Source of the DNA: Streptomyces sp. NBC_01445
Lineage (GTDB): Bacteria > Actinomycetota > Actinomycetes > Streptomycetales > Streptomycetaceae
NCBI RefSeq assembly: GCF_035918235.1
Contig: NZ_CP109485.1
Location: forward strand, 5,629,501-5,693,500
DNA: 64,000 bases
Direction of reading: 5' to 3'
Shown here: positions 1-7,932 of the stretch, piece by piece
Layout of the letters: each line of letters starts with the position of its first letter
Numbering within the stretch: position 1 is the stretch's first letter
Made by a program: the position numbers and the translations under genes
The notes under the pieces: model-generated
Seen by the model: only the letters and a program-made list of their open reading frames with translations
Database searches by the model: none
What the model was told of the DNA's origin: nothing

Positions 1-174
1 TACGGCTATGTGAAGAGCGACCTGATGTGGGTCGGTGAGAAGCAGACCCCGGAGGTCGAGCTGCGCCCCTACATGTCGGCCCAGCTGAAGAAGGTCGTCT
101 CCCCGGACGACGTGGCCGAGATGGCCCGCAACCTGCCGGACCTGCCCGACGACGGCATCGCCTTCTTCAAGTAG
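1..174 (+). CDS. nitrobindin/FABP-like heme-binding beta-barrel protein, C-terminal 57 residues (5' end outside window)
   Basis: The frame is open from base 1 and ends at TAG 172-174. The visible tail has the pattern YGYV..DLMWV.....PE.ELRPYMSAQLKKV, which I recognise as the last strands of the DUF1794/THAP4-like nitrobindin family, formerly called FABP-like proteins and described as heme-binding peroxynitrite isomerases. It is intact at the 3' end. The heme-ligand histidine cannot be checked because the N-terminal part lies outside the window. It sits just upstream of nur on the same strand, 82 bp away. I first considered a catalase tail and rejected it because no catalase motif is present. 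Family assignment is moderately sure; function is inferred from family only. Confidence 0.6.
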   Translation, partial: YGYVKSDLMWVGEKQTPEVELRPYMSAQLKKVVSPDDVAEMARNLPDLPDDGIAFFK

Positions 175-220
175 TCCAGTCGGCCCAATGGTCCAGTAGT
201 CCCGAAGTCCAGCAGTCCAG
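173..220. repeat. AGTCCAG short repeats
   Basis: AGTCCAG occurs at 173-179, 206-212 and 214-220, with a one-mismatch copy (GGTCCAG) at 190-196, in the short gap before nur. It may be slippage-derived. No function is supported. Confidence 0.5.
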
Positions 221-256
221 AAGTCGTTCCCGGCAAGTAGACCTACACTCGGCGGT

Positions 257-724
257 GTGGTGAGCACCGACTGGAAGAGCGACCTGCGGCAGCGCGGCTA
301 CCGGCTGACGCCTCAGCGTCAGCTGGTCCTCGAGGCCGTCGACACCCTCGAGCACGCGACCCCCGACGACATCCTCTGCGAAGTGCGCAAGACGGCGTCG
401 GGGATCAACATCTCGACCGTCTACCGCACGCTCGAGCTGCTCGAGGAGCTGGACCTCGTCAGCCATGCCCACCTCGGGCACGGCGCGCCGACGTACCACC
501 TCGCGGACCGGCACCACCACATGCACCTGGTGTGCCGGGACTGTACGAACGTGATCGAGGCCGACGTCGAGGTCGCCGCCGAGTTCACCGCGAAGCTGCG
601 CGACACCTTCGGGTTCGACACCGATCTCAAGCACTTCGCGATCTTCGGCCGCTGCGCCGACTGCGCCAAGCGGGACGGCACGGAGATCAAGGGCGGCGAC
701 GAATCCGCCGCCCCGCAGGAATAA
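257..724 (+). CDS. nur: Nur, nickel-responsive Fur-family repressor
   Basis: 155-residue Fur-family protein that closely matches what I know of Streptomyces Nur, which represses nickel uptake and Fe-superoxide dismutase genes when nickel is bound. Residues 1-82 form the winged helix, with RLTPQRQ and the recognition region NISTVYRTLELLEEL. The metal ligands described for S. coelicolor Nur are at the same positions: H70, H72 and H126 for the nickel site, and H33, H86, H88 and H90 for the second site. C93-x2-C96 is also present. The start is GTG 257 (GTG GTG AGC). A TACACT element at 244-249 lies only 7 nt upstream, so the mRNA may be leaderless. The C-terminus is about 10 residues longer than in S. 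coelicolor. Confidence 0.93.
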   Translation: MVSTDWKSDLRQRGYRLTPQRQLVLEAVDTLEHATPDDILCEVRKTASGINISTVYRTLELLEELDLVSHAHLGHGAPTYHLADRHHHMHLVCRDCTNVIEADVEVAAEFTAKLRDTFGFDTDLKHFAIFGRCADCAKRDGTEIKGGDESAAPQE

Positions 725-758
725 GCGCGTCCGTGTGCTCGTCGTAGTGTCTGTGAAC

Positions 759-1724
759 ATGAAGAGCCCCCTCCTGTCCCTGCCCGGCGCCGTTCCCGCC
801 GAGGGCGTGGACGAAGGCGTCGCCGCGCACTACGGCGACCTGTTCCGCGAGCAGCGCACCCTCGCCGACGGCAACGGCCTCGTCGACCTCTCCCACCGCG
901 GCGTCATCACCGTCACCGGCGACGACCGGCTCGCGTGGCTGCACCTGCTCCTCACGCAGCACGTCAGCGACCTCCCGGCCGGCCAGGCCACCGAGGCGCT
1001 CGTCCTCTCCGCGCACGGCCACATCGAGCACGCCCTGTACATCGTCGACGACGGCACCACCACGTGGGCGCACGTCGAGCCCGGCTCCCAGGAGGCGCTG
1101 ATCGCCTACCTGGAGTCGATGAAGTTCTTCTACCGGGTCGAAGTCGCCGACCGCACCGAGGAGTTCGCGGTCGTCCAGCTGCCGGCCGGTTCGATCGCGC
1201 CGGTCCCGGACGGCGTCGCGGTGCGTGAGACGGCGTACGGCCGCGACGTGTTCCTGCCGCGCGCCGACCTGGAGGCGTACGCGGAGCAGAACGGGCCCGC
1301 GATCGGGCTCCTCGCCCACGAGGCGCTGCGCGTGGAGAACCACCGGCCGCGCCTCGGCTTCGAGACCGACCACCGCACCATCCCGCACGAGCTCGGCTGG
1401 ATCGGCACCGCCGTCCACCTCCAGAAGGGCTGCTACCGCGGCCAGGAGACCGTCGCCCGCGTGCAGAACCTCGGGAAGCCCCCGCGCCGCCTCGTCTTCC
1501 TGCACCTGGACGGCAGCGATGTGCACCTGCCCCCGCACGGCGCCCCGGTCCGCCTCGCGTCCGACGGCCCCGAGGGCCGCAAGCTGGGCTTCGTGACGAC
1601 GTCCGTACGCCACCACGAACTCGGCCCGATCGCGCTCGCCCTGGTGAAGCGGAACGTGCCGGTGGACGCGGACCTCATCGTGGACACGACCGCGGCCGCG
1701 CAGGAAGTCGTCGTCGAGCCCTGA
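759..1724 (+). CDS. ygfZ: YgfZ/GcvT-family folate-binding protein
   Basis: 321-residue protein of the aminomethyltransferase-like fold. YgfZ proteins bind tetrahydrofolate and help maintain Fe-S enzymes such as MiaB. The family signature K-G-C-Y-x-G-Q-E is at residues 223-230, with C225 as the redox-active cysteine. The start is placed at ATG 759 (MKSPLL). GTG 753 and GTG 735 are in frame upstream and cannot be excluded. It lies 34 bp after nur on the same strand and is convergent with dtd, with an 18-bp gap. It is longer than a stand-alone GcvT domain and has the usual C-terminal barrel. Confidence 0.85.
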   Translation: MKSPLLSLPGAVPAEGVDEGVAAHYGDLFREQRTLADGNGLVDLSHRGVITVTGDDRLAWLHLLLTQHVSDLPAGQATEALVLSAHGHIEHALYIVDDGTTTWAHVEPGSQEALIAYLESMKFFYRVEVADRTEEFAVVQLPAGSIAPVPDGVAVRETAYGRDVFLPRADLEAYAEQNGPAIGLLAHEALRVENHRPRLGFETDHRTIPHELGWIGTAVHLQKGCYRGQETVARVQNLGKPPRRLVFLHLDGSDVHLPPHGAPVRLASDGPEGRKLGFVTTSVRHHELGPIALALVKRNVPVDADLIVDTTAAAQEVVVEP

Positions 1725-1736
1725 CACCCTTCAGGG
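1719..1736. terminator. small hairpin between convergent ygfZ and dtd
   Basis: CCCTGA (1719-1724) and TCAGGG (1731-1736) pair over a 6-nt loop, overlapping the ygfZ stop and just before the dtd stop. It is a weak candidate bidirectional terminator without a U-tract. Confidence 0.35.
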
Positions 1737-1742
1737 GCCGGG

Positions 1743-2168
1743 CTACATCTCCAGAAGCACCGTGAACGGGCCGTCGTTCGTCAGGGACACCCGCATCTGC
1801 GCCCCGAACCGGCCCGTCGCCACGGTCGCCCCAAGGGCCCGCAGCTGCGCCACGACCTCGTCGACCAGCGGCTCGGCCACCGGTCCGGGCGCCGCCGCGT
1901 TCCAGGTGGGGCGGCGGCCCTTACGGGCATCCCCGTAGAGCGTGAACTGGCTGATCACCAGGAGCGGCGCGTCGATGTCGCTGCACGACTTCTCGTCGGC
2001 GAGCATCCGTACGGACCAGAGTTTGCGGGCCAGCTGGGCCGCCTTCTCCTTGGTGTCCTCGTGGGTGACCCCCACGAGGACGCACAGCCCCTCGCCCTTG
2101 ATCTCGCCCACGACTTCGTCTTCTACGACGACGCTCGCGCCGTCCACTCTCTGCACCACTGCACGCAT
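1743..2168 (-). CDS. dtd: D-aminoacyl-tRNA deacylase
   Basis: 141 residues, the standard Dtd length. Dtd hydrolyses D-aminoacyl-tRNAs, for example D-Tyr-tRNA, as a chirality proofreader. Both hallmark motifs are present: SQFTL in the middle and NDGPFT near the C-terminus (family NxGPxT). The start MRAVVQRV at 2168 is chosen because every family member begins with this strand. The longer open frame upstream is rich in Arg/Pro and looks non-coding. It is divergent from rsiG with a 167-bp gap. Confidence 0.92.
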   Translation of the reverse strand: MRAVVQRVDGASVVVEDEVVGEIKGEGLCVLVGVTHEDTKEKAAQLARKLWSVRMLADEKSCSDIDAPLLVISQFTLYGDARKGRRPTWNAAAPGPVAEPLVDEVVAQLRALGATVATGRFGAQMRVSLTNDGPFTVLLEM

Positions 2169-2335
2169 ACGAACCATCATGCCGTGCGCCCGAACCGCCC
2201 ATCCGGGGCGGATTAGGGGCACTCGTGCACAGAGCGGCCACTCGGAGTGGCACGATGCTCGGAGCCGGGGTTCGAAGACCGGCTCCCACGCGCGGTGCAC
2301 CGCGTCGGTCCGGTCGAGGGGACGGTAGGGACGCA

Positions 2336-2956
2336 ATGAGCCACACATCGAGCACCGGGCAGCCTCCAGAGGCCCCCGTTTCGTTGACGCACGCCAGTCG
2401 CATCACCGGTACGAACCGCCTCAGCACGGCGCGCCCTCCGAAGCAGCGGGTCGCCGGCCCCGACCTTCCGGAGCCACCCGGGCACGACCTGTCCGCGCTC
2501 CGGCTTCCCGAGCTGCGCACACTGCGCCGCGACGCCCAGCAGGACGAGGCCGACCTGAGCTACGTACGACGGCTGCTCCAGGGCCGTATCGACATCCTGC
2601 GGGCCGAGGTCGCCCGCCGCAGGGACCCCGAGGCGCCGGTCGTGGACCGGCTCTCCGAGATCCTCACCGACAAGGCCGCCGGGCACCGCTCCTCCGCCCG
2701 CCACGTCACCCTCGGCACGCCCCGCAGCGAGGAGTACCGGGGCCTGGCCGCCGAGATGCTCGCCGAGGTCGAGCTGTCGGACCTGGACGCCCGAACGGAC
2801 GATGAGCTGCACACGGCGATGGGCCGCCTCGTGCGCTACGAGCAGCAGGTCTCGCGCCGCCGTCACCTGCTCCAGTCGACGGCCGACGATTGCAGCGCCG
2901 AGATCGCCCGCAGGTACCGTGAAGGCGAAGCACAAGTAGACGACCTGCTCGCGTGA
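2336..2956 (+). CDS. rsiG: RsiG, c-di-GMP-binding anti-sigma factor for WhiG
   Basis: 206 residues with a disordered first ~50 residues followed by an antiparallel helical pair. It carries two perfect copies of the RsiG c-di-GMP signature E-x3-S-x2-R-x3-Q-x3-D: E71/S75/R78/Q82/D86 and E169/S173/R176/Q180/D184. In S. venezuelae, RsiG loaded with c-di-GMP sequesters sigma-WhiG and blocks reproductive hypha differentiation. This duplicated motif is the whole basis of the call and is very specific. The start is ATG 2336 (MSHTSS) behind GAGGGGACGG; an upstream in-frame ATG is less likely. A strong hairpin follows at 2990. The gene links this segment to developmental control. Confidence 0.9.
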   Translation: MSHTSSTGQPPEAPVSLTHASRITGTNRLSTARPPKQRVAGPDLPEPPGHDLSALRLPELRTLRRDAQQDEADLSYVRRLLQGRIDILRAEVARRRDPEAPVVDRLSEILTDKAAGHRSSARHVTLGTPRSEEYRGLAAEMLAEVELSDLDARTDDELHTAMGRLVRYEQQVSRRRHLLQSTADDCSAEIARRYREGEAQVDDLLA

Positions 2957-2989
2957 CGCGGCCGCACCGGTGACCCCGGTGGCCCGCTG

Positions 2990-3029
2990 CGGGGCGGGTC
3001 TGTCCATGGCCCGCCATGGACCCGCCCCG
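2990..3029. terminator. strong hairpin between rsiG and the asparaginase gene
   Basis: Outer arms CGGGGCGGG/CCCGCCCCG and inner arms TCCATGG/CCATGGA close over a CCCG loop, with a 4-nt bulge on the 5' side. It lies 33 bp after the rsiG stop and 11 bp before the next start, so it could also influence translation of the downstream gene. Confidence 0.55.
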
Positions 3030-3040
3030 GAAGGCCACCG

Positions 3041-4003
3041 ATGTCCCCCTCCTCCGCCGCCGCCATACCCCCGGTCCTCGCCGAGGTCGTCCGTTCCGGC
3101 TTCGTCGAGGGCCATCACCGAGGCAGCCTGGTCGTGCTCGCCGCGGACGGGACCGTGGAGCTCGCCCTGGGGGACGTGACCGCTCCCGTCTTCCCCCGCT
3201 CGTCGAACAAGCCGATGCAGGCGGCGGGCGTGCTGCGCGCGGGCCTCGACCTGTCGGGCGAGCGGCTCGCTCTCGCCGCCGCAAGTCACTCCGGTGAGAC
3301 CTTCCACCGCGATCTCGTCCAGAAGATGCTGTCCGAGCACGAGCTGACCCCGGCCGAGCTCCAGTGCCCGCCCGACCTGCCGCTCGACCCGGTCGAGACC
3401 GAGACGTACCTGGCGGCGGGCGCCGTACGGGACCGGGTCACGATGAACTGCTCCGGCAAGCACGCGGCGATGCTGGCCGCCTGCGACGTGAACGGCTGGC
3501 CCAAGGACACCTACCTGGACCCGGAGCACCCGCTCCAGAAGCTCATCCACGAGGTCGTGGAGGAGGCCGCGGGCGAGCCCGTCGCCGCGGTCGGCACGGA
3601 CGGCTGCGGGGCGCCCCTGATGGCCATCAGCCTCACCGGCCTCGCCCGCGCCTTCCGGCACTTCGTGCTCGCCCCCGAGGGCTCGGCGGAGCGCCGGGTC
3701 GCCGACGCGATGCGCGCGCACCCCGAGTACGTCGCCGGTACGCGCCGCCCCGACACGTGGCTGATGCGCGAGGTGCCGGGCACCCTGTCGAAGATGGGCG
3801 CCGAGGCGGTCCAGGCGGTGGCGCTCCCGGACGGGCGGGCGCTCGCCTTCAAGATCGACGACGGCTCGACACGGGCCCTCGGCCCGGTCCTGGCCCGCGC
3901 GCTGCGGATGCTGGGCGTGGACGGCGAGGTCGTGGCCCGCATCGGCGCGGCGCCGCTGCACGGCGGCGGGGGCGTCGTGGGGGAGATCCGCGCGGTCTTC
4001 TAG
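3041..4003 (+). CDS. L-asparaginase II-type (AnsA/PF06089) amidohydrolase
   Basis: 320 residues, full length for the thermolabile Rhizobium etli type of asparaginase, which is unrelated to the E. coli AnsA/AnsB fold. Family landmarks are RSSNKPMQA near residue 50, the MNCSGKHAAML block near residue 140 and GTDGCGAP near residue 190. It should convert L-asparagine to aspartate and ammonia in the cytoplasm; no signal peptide is visible. The start is ATG 3041, preceded by GGAAGG. It is monocistronic by spacing, lying between two hairpins. Substrate is inferred from family. Confidence 0.85.
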   Translation: MSPSSAAAIPPVLAEVVRSGFVEGHHRGSLVVLAADGTVELALGDVTAPVFPRSSNKPMQAAGVLRAGLDLSGERLALAAASHSGETFHRDLVQKMLSEHELTPAELQCPPDLPLDPVETETYLAAGAVRDRVTMNCSGKHAAMLAACDVNGWPKDTYLDPEHPLQKLIHEVVEEAAGEPVAAVGTDGCGAPLMAISLTGLARAFRHFVLAPEGSAERRVADAMRAHPEYVAGTRRPDTWLMREVPGTLSKMGAEAVQAVALPDGRALAFKIDDGSTRALGPVLARALRMLGVDGEVVARIGAAPLHGGGGVVGEIRAVF

Positions 4004-4029
4004 GCCCTGCCGCCCCTCGGGGCGGGGCC
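4003..4029. terminator. GC-rich hairpin after the asparaginase gene
   Basis: GGCC...CCGCCCC paired with GGGGCGG...GGCC directly at the stop codon, with a tight loop and no U-tract. Confidence 0.4.
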
Positions 4030-4079
4030 ACGCGGTAATCGGGTGGCCTCACCCCGCGGACCCCGCTTAGCGTGACGGG

Positions 4080-5333
4080 ATGACCCGCGACGACATCGAC
4101 GTACGGCCGATCACCGATGACGAGTTTGCCGACTGGTCCCGGGCGCTGAACACCGGCTTCCTGCGGAGTACACCCGACTCACGGGAAACCCTCGACAAAC
4201 GCAGGGAACAGGCGCGCGGCTCCCGGATCCTGGGCGCGTTCGACGGCGGGCGCTGCGTCGCCACCTTCCGCTCGTTCCCGCAGGAGCTCACCGTGCCGGG
4301 CGGCGCGGCCGTCCCCGCCGACGCGATCTCGAACGTCACGGTCAGCGCGACCCACCGTCGGCGCGGCCTGCTGAGCCGGATGATGGCGGCCGACCTGGCC
4401 GACGCGAAGACCCGCGGCGACGTCGTCGCGACGCTCATCGCCGCCGAGTATCCGATCTACGGCCGGTTCGGCTTCGGGCCCGCCACGTCGCTCACCGAGT
4501 GGGCGGTGGACGTGCCGCGCGCCGGTCTCGACCCGCGCCGGCCGGTGCCGGACGACGGGGGCAGTATCGATCTCGTCGACGGCGAGGACGTCCGCAAGAC
4601 GGGCCCGGAGCTGCACGAGCGGCTGCGCGCGAGCCGGCCGGGAGTAGTGGACCGCGACGGGTTCTGGTGGCGTCGCAACACCGGACGCCTCGAAACCCCC
4701 GAAGAGCCCTGGAAGGAGCCCTTCTACGCGGTCTACCGCGCGCCGAACGGCGAGGCCGAGGGCCTGATCGTCTACGCCGTCGACGACAACTGGGGCGACA
4801 CCAAACAGCCGCACAACACGGCGACCGTGCGCGACATGATCGCCGTCACCCCGGCCGCCGAGCGCGCGCTGTGGCACTACGTCTGCTCGGTCGACTGGAT
4901 CGCGACCGTCCGCACGGGCTACCGGCCCCCGGACGACCTGCTGCCGCACCTGCTGCCCGACCCGCGCGCGGCCCGCGTCGTCACGCACGCGGACTGGCTG
5001 TGGGTGCGGATCCTGGATGTCGTAAGGGCGCTTGAGGCGCGTACGTACGCGGGGACGGGATCGCTGGTCCTCGAGGTCGGCGACGCGGCCGGCCTCTCCG
5101 GGGGCCGCTACCGGCTGGACGCGGAGCCCGGGGGTGCGGTGTGCGCACCGACCTCGGAGGAACCCGAACTCACGCTGGACGTGAGCGAGTTGGGGACGCT
5201 GTGGCTGGGCGACGAGTCCGCGGTGCGGCTCGCCGCGCTCGGCCGCGTCAGGGAGGAGAGGGCGGGCGCCGCCGCCATTGCCGACGCCCTGCTGCGTACG
5301 TCCAGGCGCCCGTGGTGCCCGGACGTCTTCTGA
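4080..5333 (+). CDS. Eis-family GNAT N-acetyltransferase
   Basis: 417 residues with the Eis architecture: an N-terminal GNAT domain, a second GNAT-like domain and a C-terminal sterol-carrier-protein-like domain. The acetyl-CoA loop [15 protein letters not shown] is at about residues 88-102. Y127, in [11 protein letters not shown], corresponds to the catalytic Tyr126 of M. tuberculosis Eis. The protein ends in Phe, and the terminal carboxylate of Eis is catalytic. M. tuberculosis Eis acetylates amines of aminoglycosides and a JNK phosphatase; the natural substrate in Streptomyces is unknown. The start is ATG 4080. A transcription terminator at 5417 separates it from the small membrane gene that points towards it. 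Confidence 0.85.
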   Translation: MTRDDIDVRPITDDEFADWSRALNTGFLRSTPDSRETLDKRREQARGSRILGAFDGGRCVATFRSFPQELTVPGGAAVPADAISNVTVSATHRRRGLLSRMMAADLADAKTRGDVVATLIAAEYPIYGRFGFGPATSLTEWAVDVPRAGLDPRRPVPDDGGSIDLVDGEDVRKTGPELHERLRASRPGVVDRDGFWWRRNTGRLETPEEPWKEPFYAVYRAPNGEAEGLIVYAVDDNWGDTKQPHNTATVRDMIAVTPAAERALWHYVCSVDWIATVRTGYRPPDDLLPHLLPDPRAARVVTHADWLWVRILDVVRALEARTYAGTGSLVLEVGDAAGLSGGRYRLDAEPGGAVCAPTSEEPELTLDVSELGTLWLGDESAVRLAALGRVREERAGAAAIADALLRTSRRPWCPDVF

Positions 5334-5416
5334 GGCGCATGTGCTGAGACGCGTCTTCTGAGGCGCGTTTACTGAGGTGTGCTGTGGTGCTCCGGCGCGC
5401 TGTGACGCCGTGGCGT

Positions 5417-5455
5417 GACCGGGCTCCCGGCTCCCCTCCGGAAGGGAGCCCGGTC
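5417..5455. terminator. 12-bp-stem terminator between eis-like gene and module 1
   Basis: GACCGGGCTCCC (5417-5428) pairs perfectly with GGGAGCCCGGTC (5444-5455) over a 15-nt loop. It lies between convergent genes and touches the stop of the small membrane gene, so it can serve both strands. Confidence 0.6.
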
Positions 5456-5639
5456 AGCCGCTCTGGGCCAGCAGCATCACGAGGATCACGGCCCCGATGC
5501 CGCTGATGAGGTTGTTCTTGGCCTTGAGGCCGATGGAGAGCGCGACGAACGCGATGATGCCCATCGGCCCGTACTTCCACTGGATCAGCTGCTCGAACCC
5601 GATGGCGAGGGCTGCTACGGCGATGGCGATGAACGGCAT
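5454..5639 (-). CDS. module 1: small FEQL-QW-YG membrane protein
   Basis: 61 residues, not a family I can name. It is hydrophobic at residues 1-14, then has the conserved polar core FEQLIQWKYGP at about 15-25, a second hydrophobic stretch at 26-38, a basic turn KAKN, and a third hydrophobic stretch to the end. It is most likely an inner-membrane protein with two or three short segments and no signal peptidase site. Two further copies with the same core occur at 6733-6921 and 8691-8873, each divergent from a GntR regulator, so the pairing is a functional unit. An AAGGGGGAC ribosome site precedes ATG 5639. Function is unknown. Confidence 0.85.
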   Translation of the reverse strand: MPFIAIAVAALAIGFEQLIQWKYGPMGIIAFVALSIGLKAKNNLISGIGAVILVMLLAQSG

Positions 5640-5712
5640 GTCTGGTCCCCCTTCAGTTCGGGAGTGATGACCAACCGGGCCAACCCTTGAGGATGTCCGA
5701 CCATGTGGCTCA

Positions 5713-5727
5713 AGTTGGCAACCAACT
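5713..5727. promoter_or_regulatory. module 1 palindrome AGTTGG-CAA-CCAACT
   Basis: Perfect 6-bp arms around CAA, 74 bp upstream of the small membrane gene and 88 bp upstream of the GntR gene. The same site (AGTTGG-TAA-CCAACT) lies at 6952 in module 2, so it is a likely operator for the adjacent GntR regulators. Confidence 0.6.
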
Positions 5728-5775
5728 CCACTGAACTTATCTCCGCCTAACGCCGACTCATAACCACCTTTCCTT

Positions 5776-5808
5776 CAACTCCCCAAAGATGGCGGGAAGT
5801 TGTAGGGT
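5776..5808 (+). promoter_or_regulatory. module 1 GntR promoter with inverted repeat CAACT-N17-AGTTG
   Basis: CAACT (5776-5780) and AGTTG (5798-5802) are followed by a -10-like TAGGGT at 5803-5808, six bases before the GTG start at 5815. Module 2 has exactly the same geometry at 7015-7047. This suggests autorepression and a leaderless transcript. Confidence 0.5.
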
Positions 5809-5814
5809 TCGTCT

Positions 5815-6711
5815 GTGGGTTCGGAACCTGCCGCGGTCAATGGCCACCAGGAGCCACCGGCGACGTATCGCCAGGTGGCCGACGAGCTGCGCGCCCGGAT
5901 CAGGGCGGGCCGGCTGCGGCCGGGTGAACGTCTGCCGACCCAGGCCCGCCTCGCCGACGAGTTCGGCGTGGAGCGCGCCGCCGTGCGCCAGGCCCTGCGC
6001 GTCCTGCGCTCGGAACACCTGCTCGCCGATGTGTCCAAGGGAGCCCCGGCCACCGTCGCGCAGCACACGGGCCCCGTCCTCACCGGCCCGGGGGCGCCGC
6101 CCCAGCCCACGATGGTGGGGCTCGGCCCGCGGGTCACCGCCGCGTTCGGCGCCCGGCACGTCCAGATCGACGCCCTCTGTCTGACTGCGGTCTCGCTGAC
6201 GCTCGCGATGGGTGAGCCGCTCCGTCAGATCCACGCCGGCCGTTCGAATCCGGCCAAGGTCGACGTCCGCGTCCTGCTGCCGAGCCGCGACATCGACCTC
6301 GCGTTCCCGACGCGGGTGGGCACGGCGGACGCCCGGCTCCAGAGGAACTGGCTGGCGCAGCGCAACGCGCAGGGGCAGGTCCTGCGCCACAACCTCCTCG
6401 CCCTGCGCTCCACGCACGGGATCGACGTCCACGTCACGTTCAGGGCACTGCCGTTCACGCCACCGATCAAGCTCTATCTGCTCAACGGCGGCGAGGCGCT
6501 GTTCGCGTACTACACACTGACGAGGCGGGACGAGCAGATCGACCAGGAGTACCTGGAGACGTACGGGGTGCAGGGCACACGGTCGATGCTCTTCCCGTTC
6601 GAACAGGGGCAGGGGCAGGGGCTGCGGGAGACGACGTTCGTCGAGCAGTCCCACCTGTGGTTCGACAGCCTCTGGAACACGATCAGTTCGGACCTGACGC
6701 TCACGCCGTGA
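5815..6711 (+). CDS. module 1: GntR-type regulator with uncharacterised C-terminal domain
   Basis: 298 residues. Residues about 15-85 are a GntR winged helix (RQVADELRARI...GERLPTQARLADEFGVERAAVRQALRVL). The C-terminal ~200 residues do not match the FadR or UTRA domains I know. They contain strands such as VDVRVLLPSRDIDL and the block TPPIKLYLLNGGEAL, which resembles a degenerate phospholipase-D HxK-x4-D-G motif (P-K-N in place of H-K-D). The same domain occurs in the regulators at 7054 and 9044. The start GTG 5815 is supported by the N-terminal match to module 2 (both reach AVNG at the same place) and by the -10 element. It probably controls the divergent membrane gene; the ligand is unknown. 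Confidence 0.82.
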   Translation: MGSEPAAVNGHQEPPATYRQVADELRARIRAGRLRPGERLPTQARLADEFGVERAAVRQALRVLRSEHLLADVSKGAPATVAQHTGPVLTGPGAPPQPTMVGLGPRVTAAFGARHVQIDALCLTAVSLTLAMGEPLRQIHAGRSNPAKVDVRVLLPSRDIDLAFPTRVGTADARLQRNWLAQRNAQGQVLRHNLLALRSTHGIDVHVTFRALPFTPPIKLYLLNGGEALFAYYTLTRRDEQIDQEYLETYGVQGTRSMLFPFEQGQGQGLRETTFVEQSHLWFDSLWNTISSDLTLTP

Positions 6712-6719
6712 GGGCGCGG

Positions 6720-6747
6720 GGACCCGCCTGTGTCAGAGCGCGGGTCC
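6720..6747. terminator. hairpin between GntR 1 and module 2 membrane gene
   Basis: GGACCCGC (6720-6727) pairs with GCGGGTCC (6740-6747) over a 12-nt loop, between convergent genes. Confidence 0.45.
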
Positions 6748-6921
6748 GGCGATCATCAGAGCCAGGAGTACGGCTCCGATGGAGCTGCAGGTGGGGCTCT
6801 TCGTCTTGACGCCGATCGTGAGGAGCAGCAGGCCGGCGATGCCGACGGGGCCGTAGCGCCACTGGATCAGCTGCTCGAAAGTGATCACGAACACCGCGGA
6901 GAAGAAGGTGAGGACGGGCAT
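6733..6921 (-). CDS. module 2: small FEQL-QW-YG membrane protein
   Basis: 62-residue paralogue of the protein at 5454. It shares the start MP, the core FEQLIQWRYGP at residues 15-25, a basic turn after the second hydrophobic stretch and the C-terminal IGAVLLALM stretch. ATG 6921 follows AGGAGGAACCACC, an excellent ribosome site. The longer upstream frame to 7017 crosses the regulatory region and is not used. It is divergent from the GntR gene at 7054. No known family; membrane location is inferred from hydrophobicity. Confidence 0.85.
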   Translation of the reverse strand: MPVLTFFSAVFVITFEQLIQWRYGPVGIAGLLLLTIGVKTKSPTCSSIGAVLLALMIAGPAL

Positions 6922-6951
6922 GGTGGTTCCTCCTTCGGCCATCTTGCTCCA

Positions 6952-6966
6952 AGTTGGTAACCAACT
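6952..6966. promoter_or_regulatory. module 2 palindrome AGTTGG-TAA-CCAACT
   Basis: Same 15-bp site as at 5713 with one base changed in the centre. It lies 31 bp upstream of the membrane gene start. Confidence 0.6.
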
Positions 6967-7014
6967 ACGATGAAGTTGTCCCCACTTGGTCAAGGTGAAT
7001 AAACAACTCCTCAA

Positions 7015-7047
7015 CAACTCCCGCCAAGTGATGGTTAGTTGTAGCGT
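7015..7047 (+). promoter_or_regulatory. module 2 GntR promoter with inverted repeat CAACT-N17-AGTTG
   Basis: CAACT 7015-7019 and AGTTG 7037-7041, then TAGCGT 7042-7047 six bases before GTG 7054. Arm sequence, spacer length, -10 position and start position all match module 1. Confidence 0.5.
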
Positions 7048-7053
7048 TTGGTT

Positions 7054-7932
7054 GTGACTCAGGAGAGCGTTGCAGTGAACGGCAGCAGAAGGTCCTCACC
7101 ACAGGAGATCGCCGACGTCCTGCGGGAGCGCATCAAGGCGGGTGAGCTGCGCGCGGGCGAGCGGCTGCCGACGCAGGCCGAGCTGGCCGAGGAGTTCGGC
7201 GTGGAGCGCGGCGCCGTACGGCAGGCCCTGCGCTCCCTCCAGGAGGACGGCCTGCTCAGCAACGTGAGCAAGGGCAGCCCGCCGAGGATCGCCGAGCAGG
7301 CCCCGGCCCGCGACGAACCCCAGCGCACGATGGTCGGCCTGGCGCCGCGCCTGTCCGAGGCGTTCGCGTCGCCGCAGGTGCGGATCGACGCCGTCTGCCT
7401 CACCGCGGAGACCCTGATGCTGGCGCTCGGCGAGCCGCTGCGCTTCATCCACGAGGGCCGTATACGCCCCGACTCGGTCGACGTGCGCATCCTGCTGCCG
7501 GGCAGGGACATCAATCTCGCCTTCCCCGTATCGGTCGAGGACGCCGGAGCCGGGGAGGGCGATGTCGTGCACCAGCGCTGGCTCGACCAGCGCAACGCGC
7601 AGGGCCAGGTCCTGCGCCACAATCTGCGCTCGCTGCGGTCCTCGCACGGCATCGACGTACGGGTCACGTTCCGCGCGCTGCCCTTCACTCCGCCGGTCAA
7701 GCTCTACCTGCTCAACGGGAATGAGGCGCTCCTCTCGTACTACCTGGTCACGCGGCGCGAGGAGGAGATCGAGAGCGGCACGCTCGACATGTACGACACG
7801 CTCGGCACGGAGTCGTTGCTGTTCTCGTTCGAGAAGCGGGCCGGGCAGCGGGATACGGCGTTCGTGGAGGAATCGCAGAAGTGGTTCGACGCCCTCTGGG
7901 AAACCATCACCACGGACCTGACACTCTCCTAG
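7054..7932 (+). CDS. module 2: GntR-type regulator with uncharacterised C-terminal domain
   Basis: 292 residues and the closest relative of the regulator at 5815. Winged helix at about residues 15-80 (IADVLRERI...LPTQAELAEEFGVERGAVRQALRSL). The C-terminal domain has VDVRILLPGRDINL, TPPVKLYLLNGNEAL and a terminal WFDALWETI helix. GTG 7054 is preferred because the first residues align with regulator 1. GTG 7075, with AGGAG in front, is an alternative. Its stop TAG overlaps the start of the HAD gene by one base, so the two are translationally coupled. Confidence 0.82.
   Translation: MTQESVAVNGSRRSSPQEIADVLRERIKAGELRAGERLPTQAELAEEFGVERGAVRQALRSLQEDGLLSNVSKGSPPRIAEQAPARDEPQRTMVGLAPRLSEAFASPQVRIDAVCLTAETLMLALGEPLRFIHEGRIRPDSVDVRILLPGRDINLAFPVSVEDAGAGEGDVVHQRWLDQRNAQGQVLRHNLRSLRSSHGIDVRVTFRALPFTPPVKLYLLNGNEALLSYYLVTRREEEIESGTLDMYDTLGTESLLFSFEKRAGQRDTAFVEESQKWFDALWETITTDLTLS

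Noticed and set aside
1..174. Catalase tail next to a Fur-type regulator
   Set aside because: katA-furA pairs are common, but the visible residues match the nitrobindin/FABP-like family and the regulator has the Nur metal ligands.
2213..3961. 582-residue open frame on the minus strand across rsiG and the asparaginase gene
   Set aside because: It is the antisense of two genes with clear family motifs. The translation is rich in Arg, Gly and Ala without domain features, as expected from high GC.
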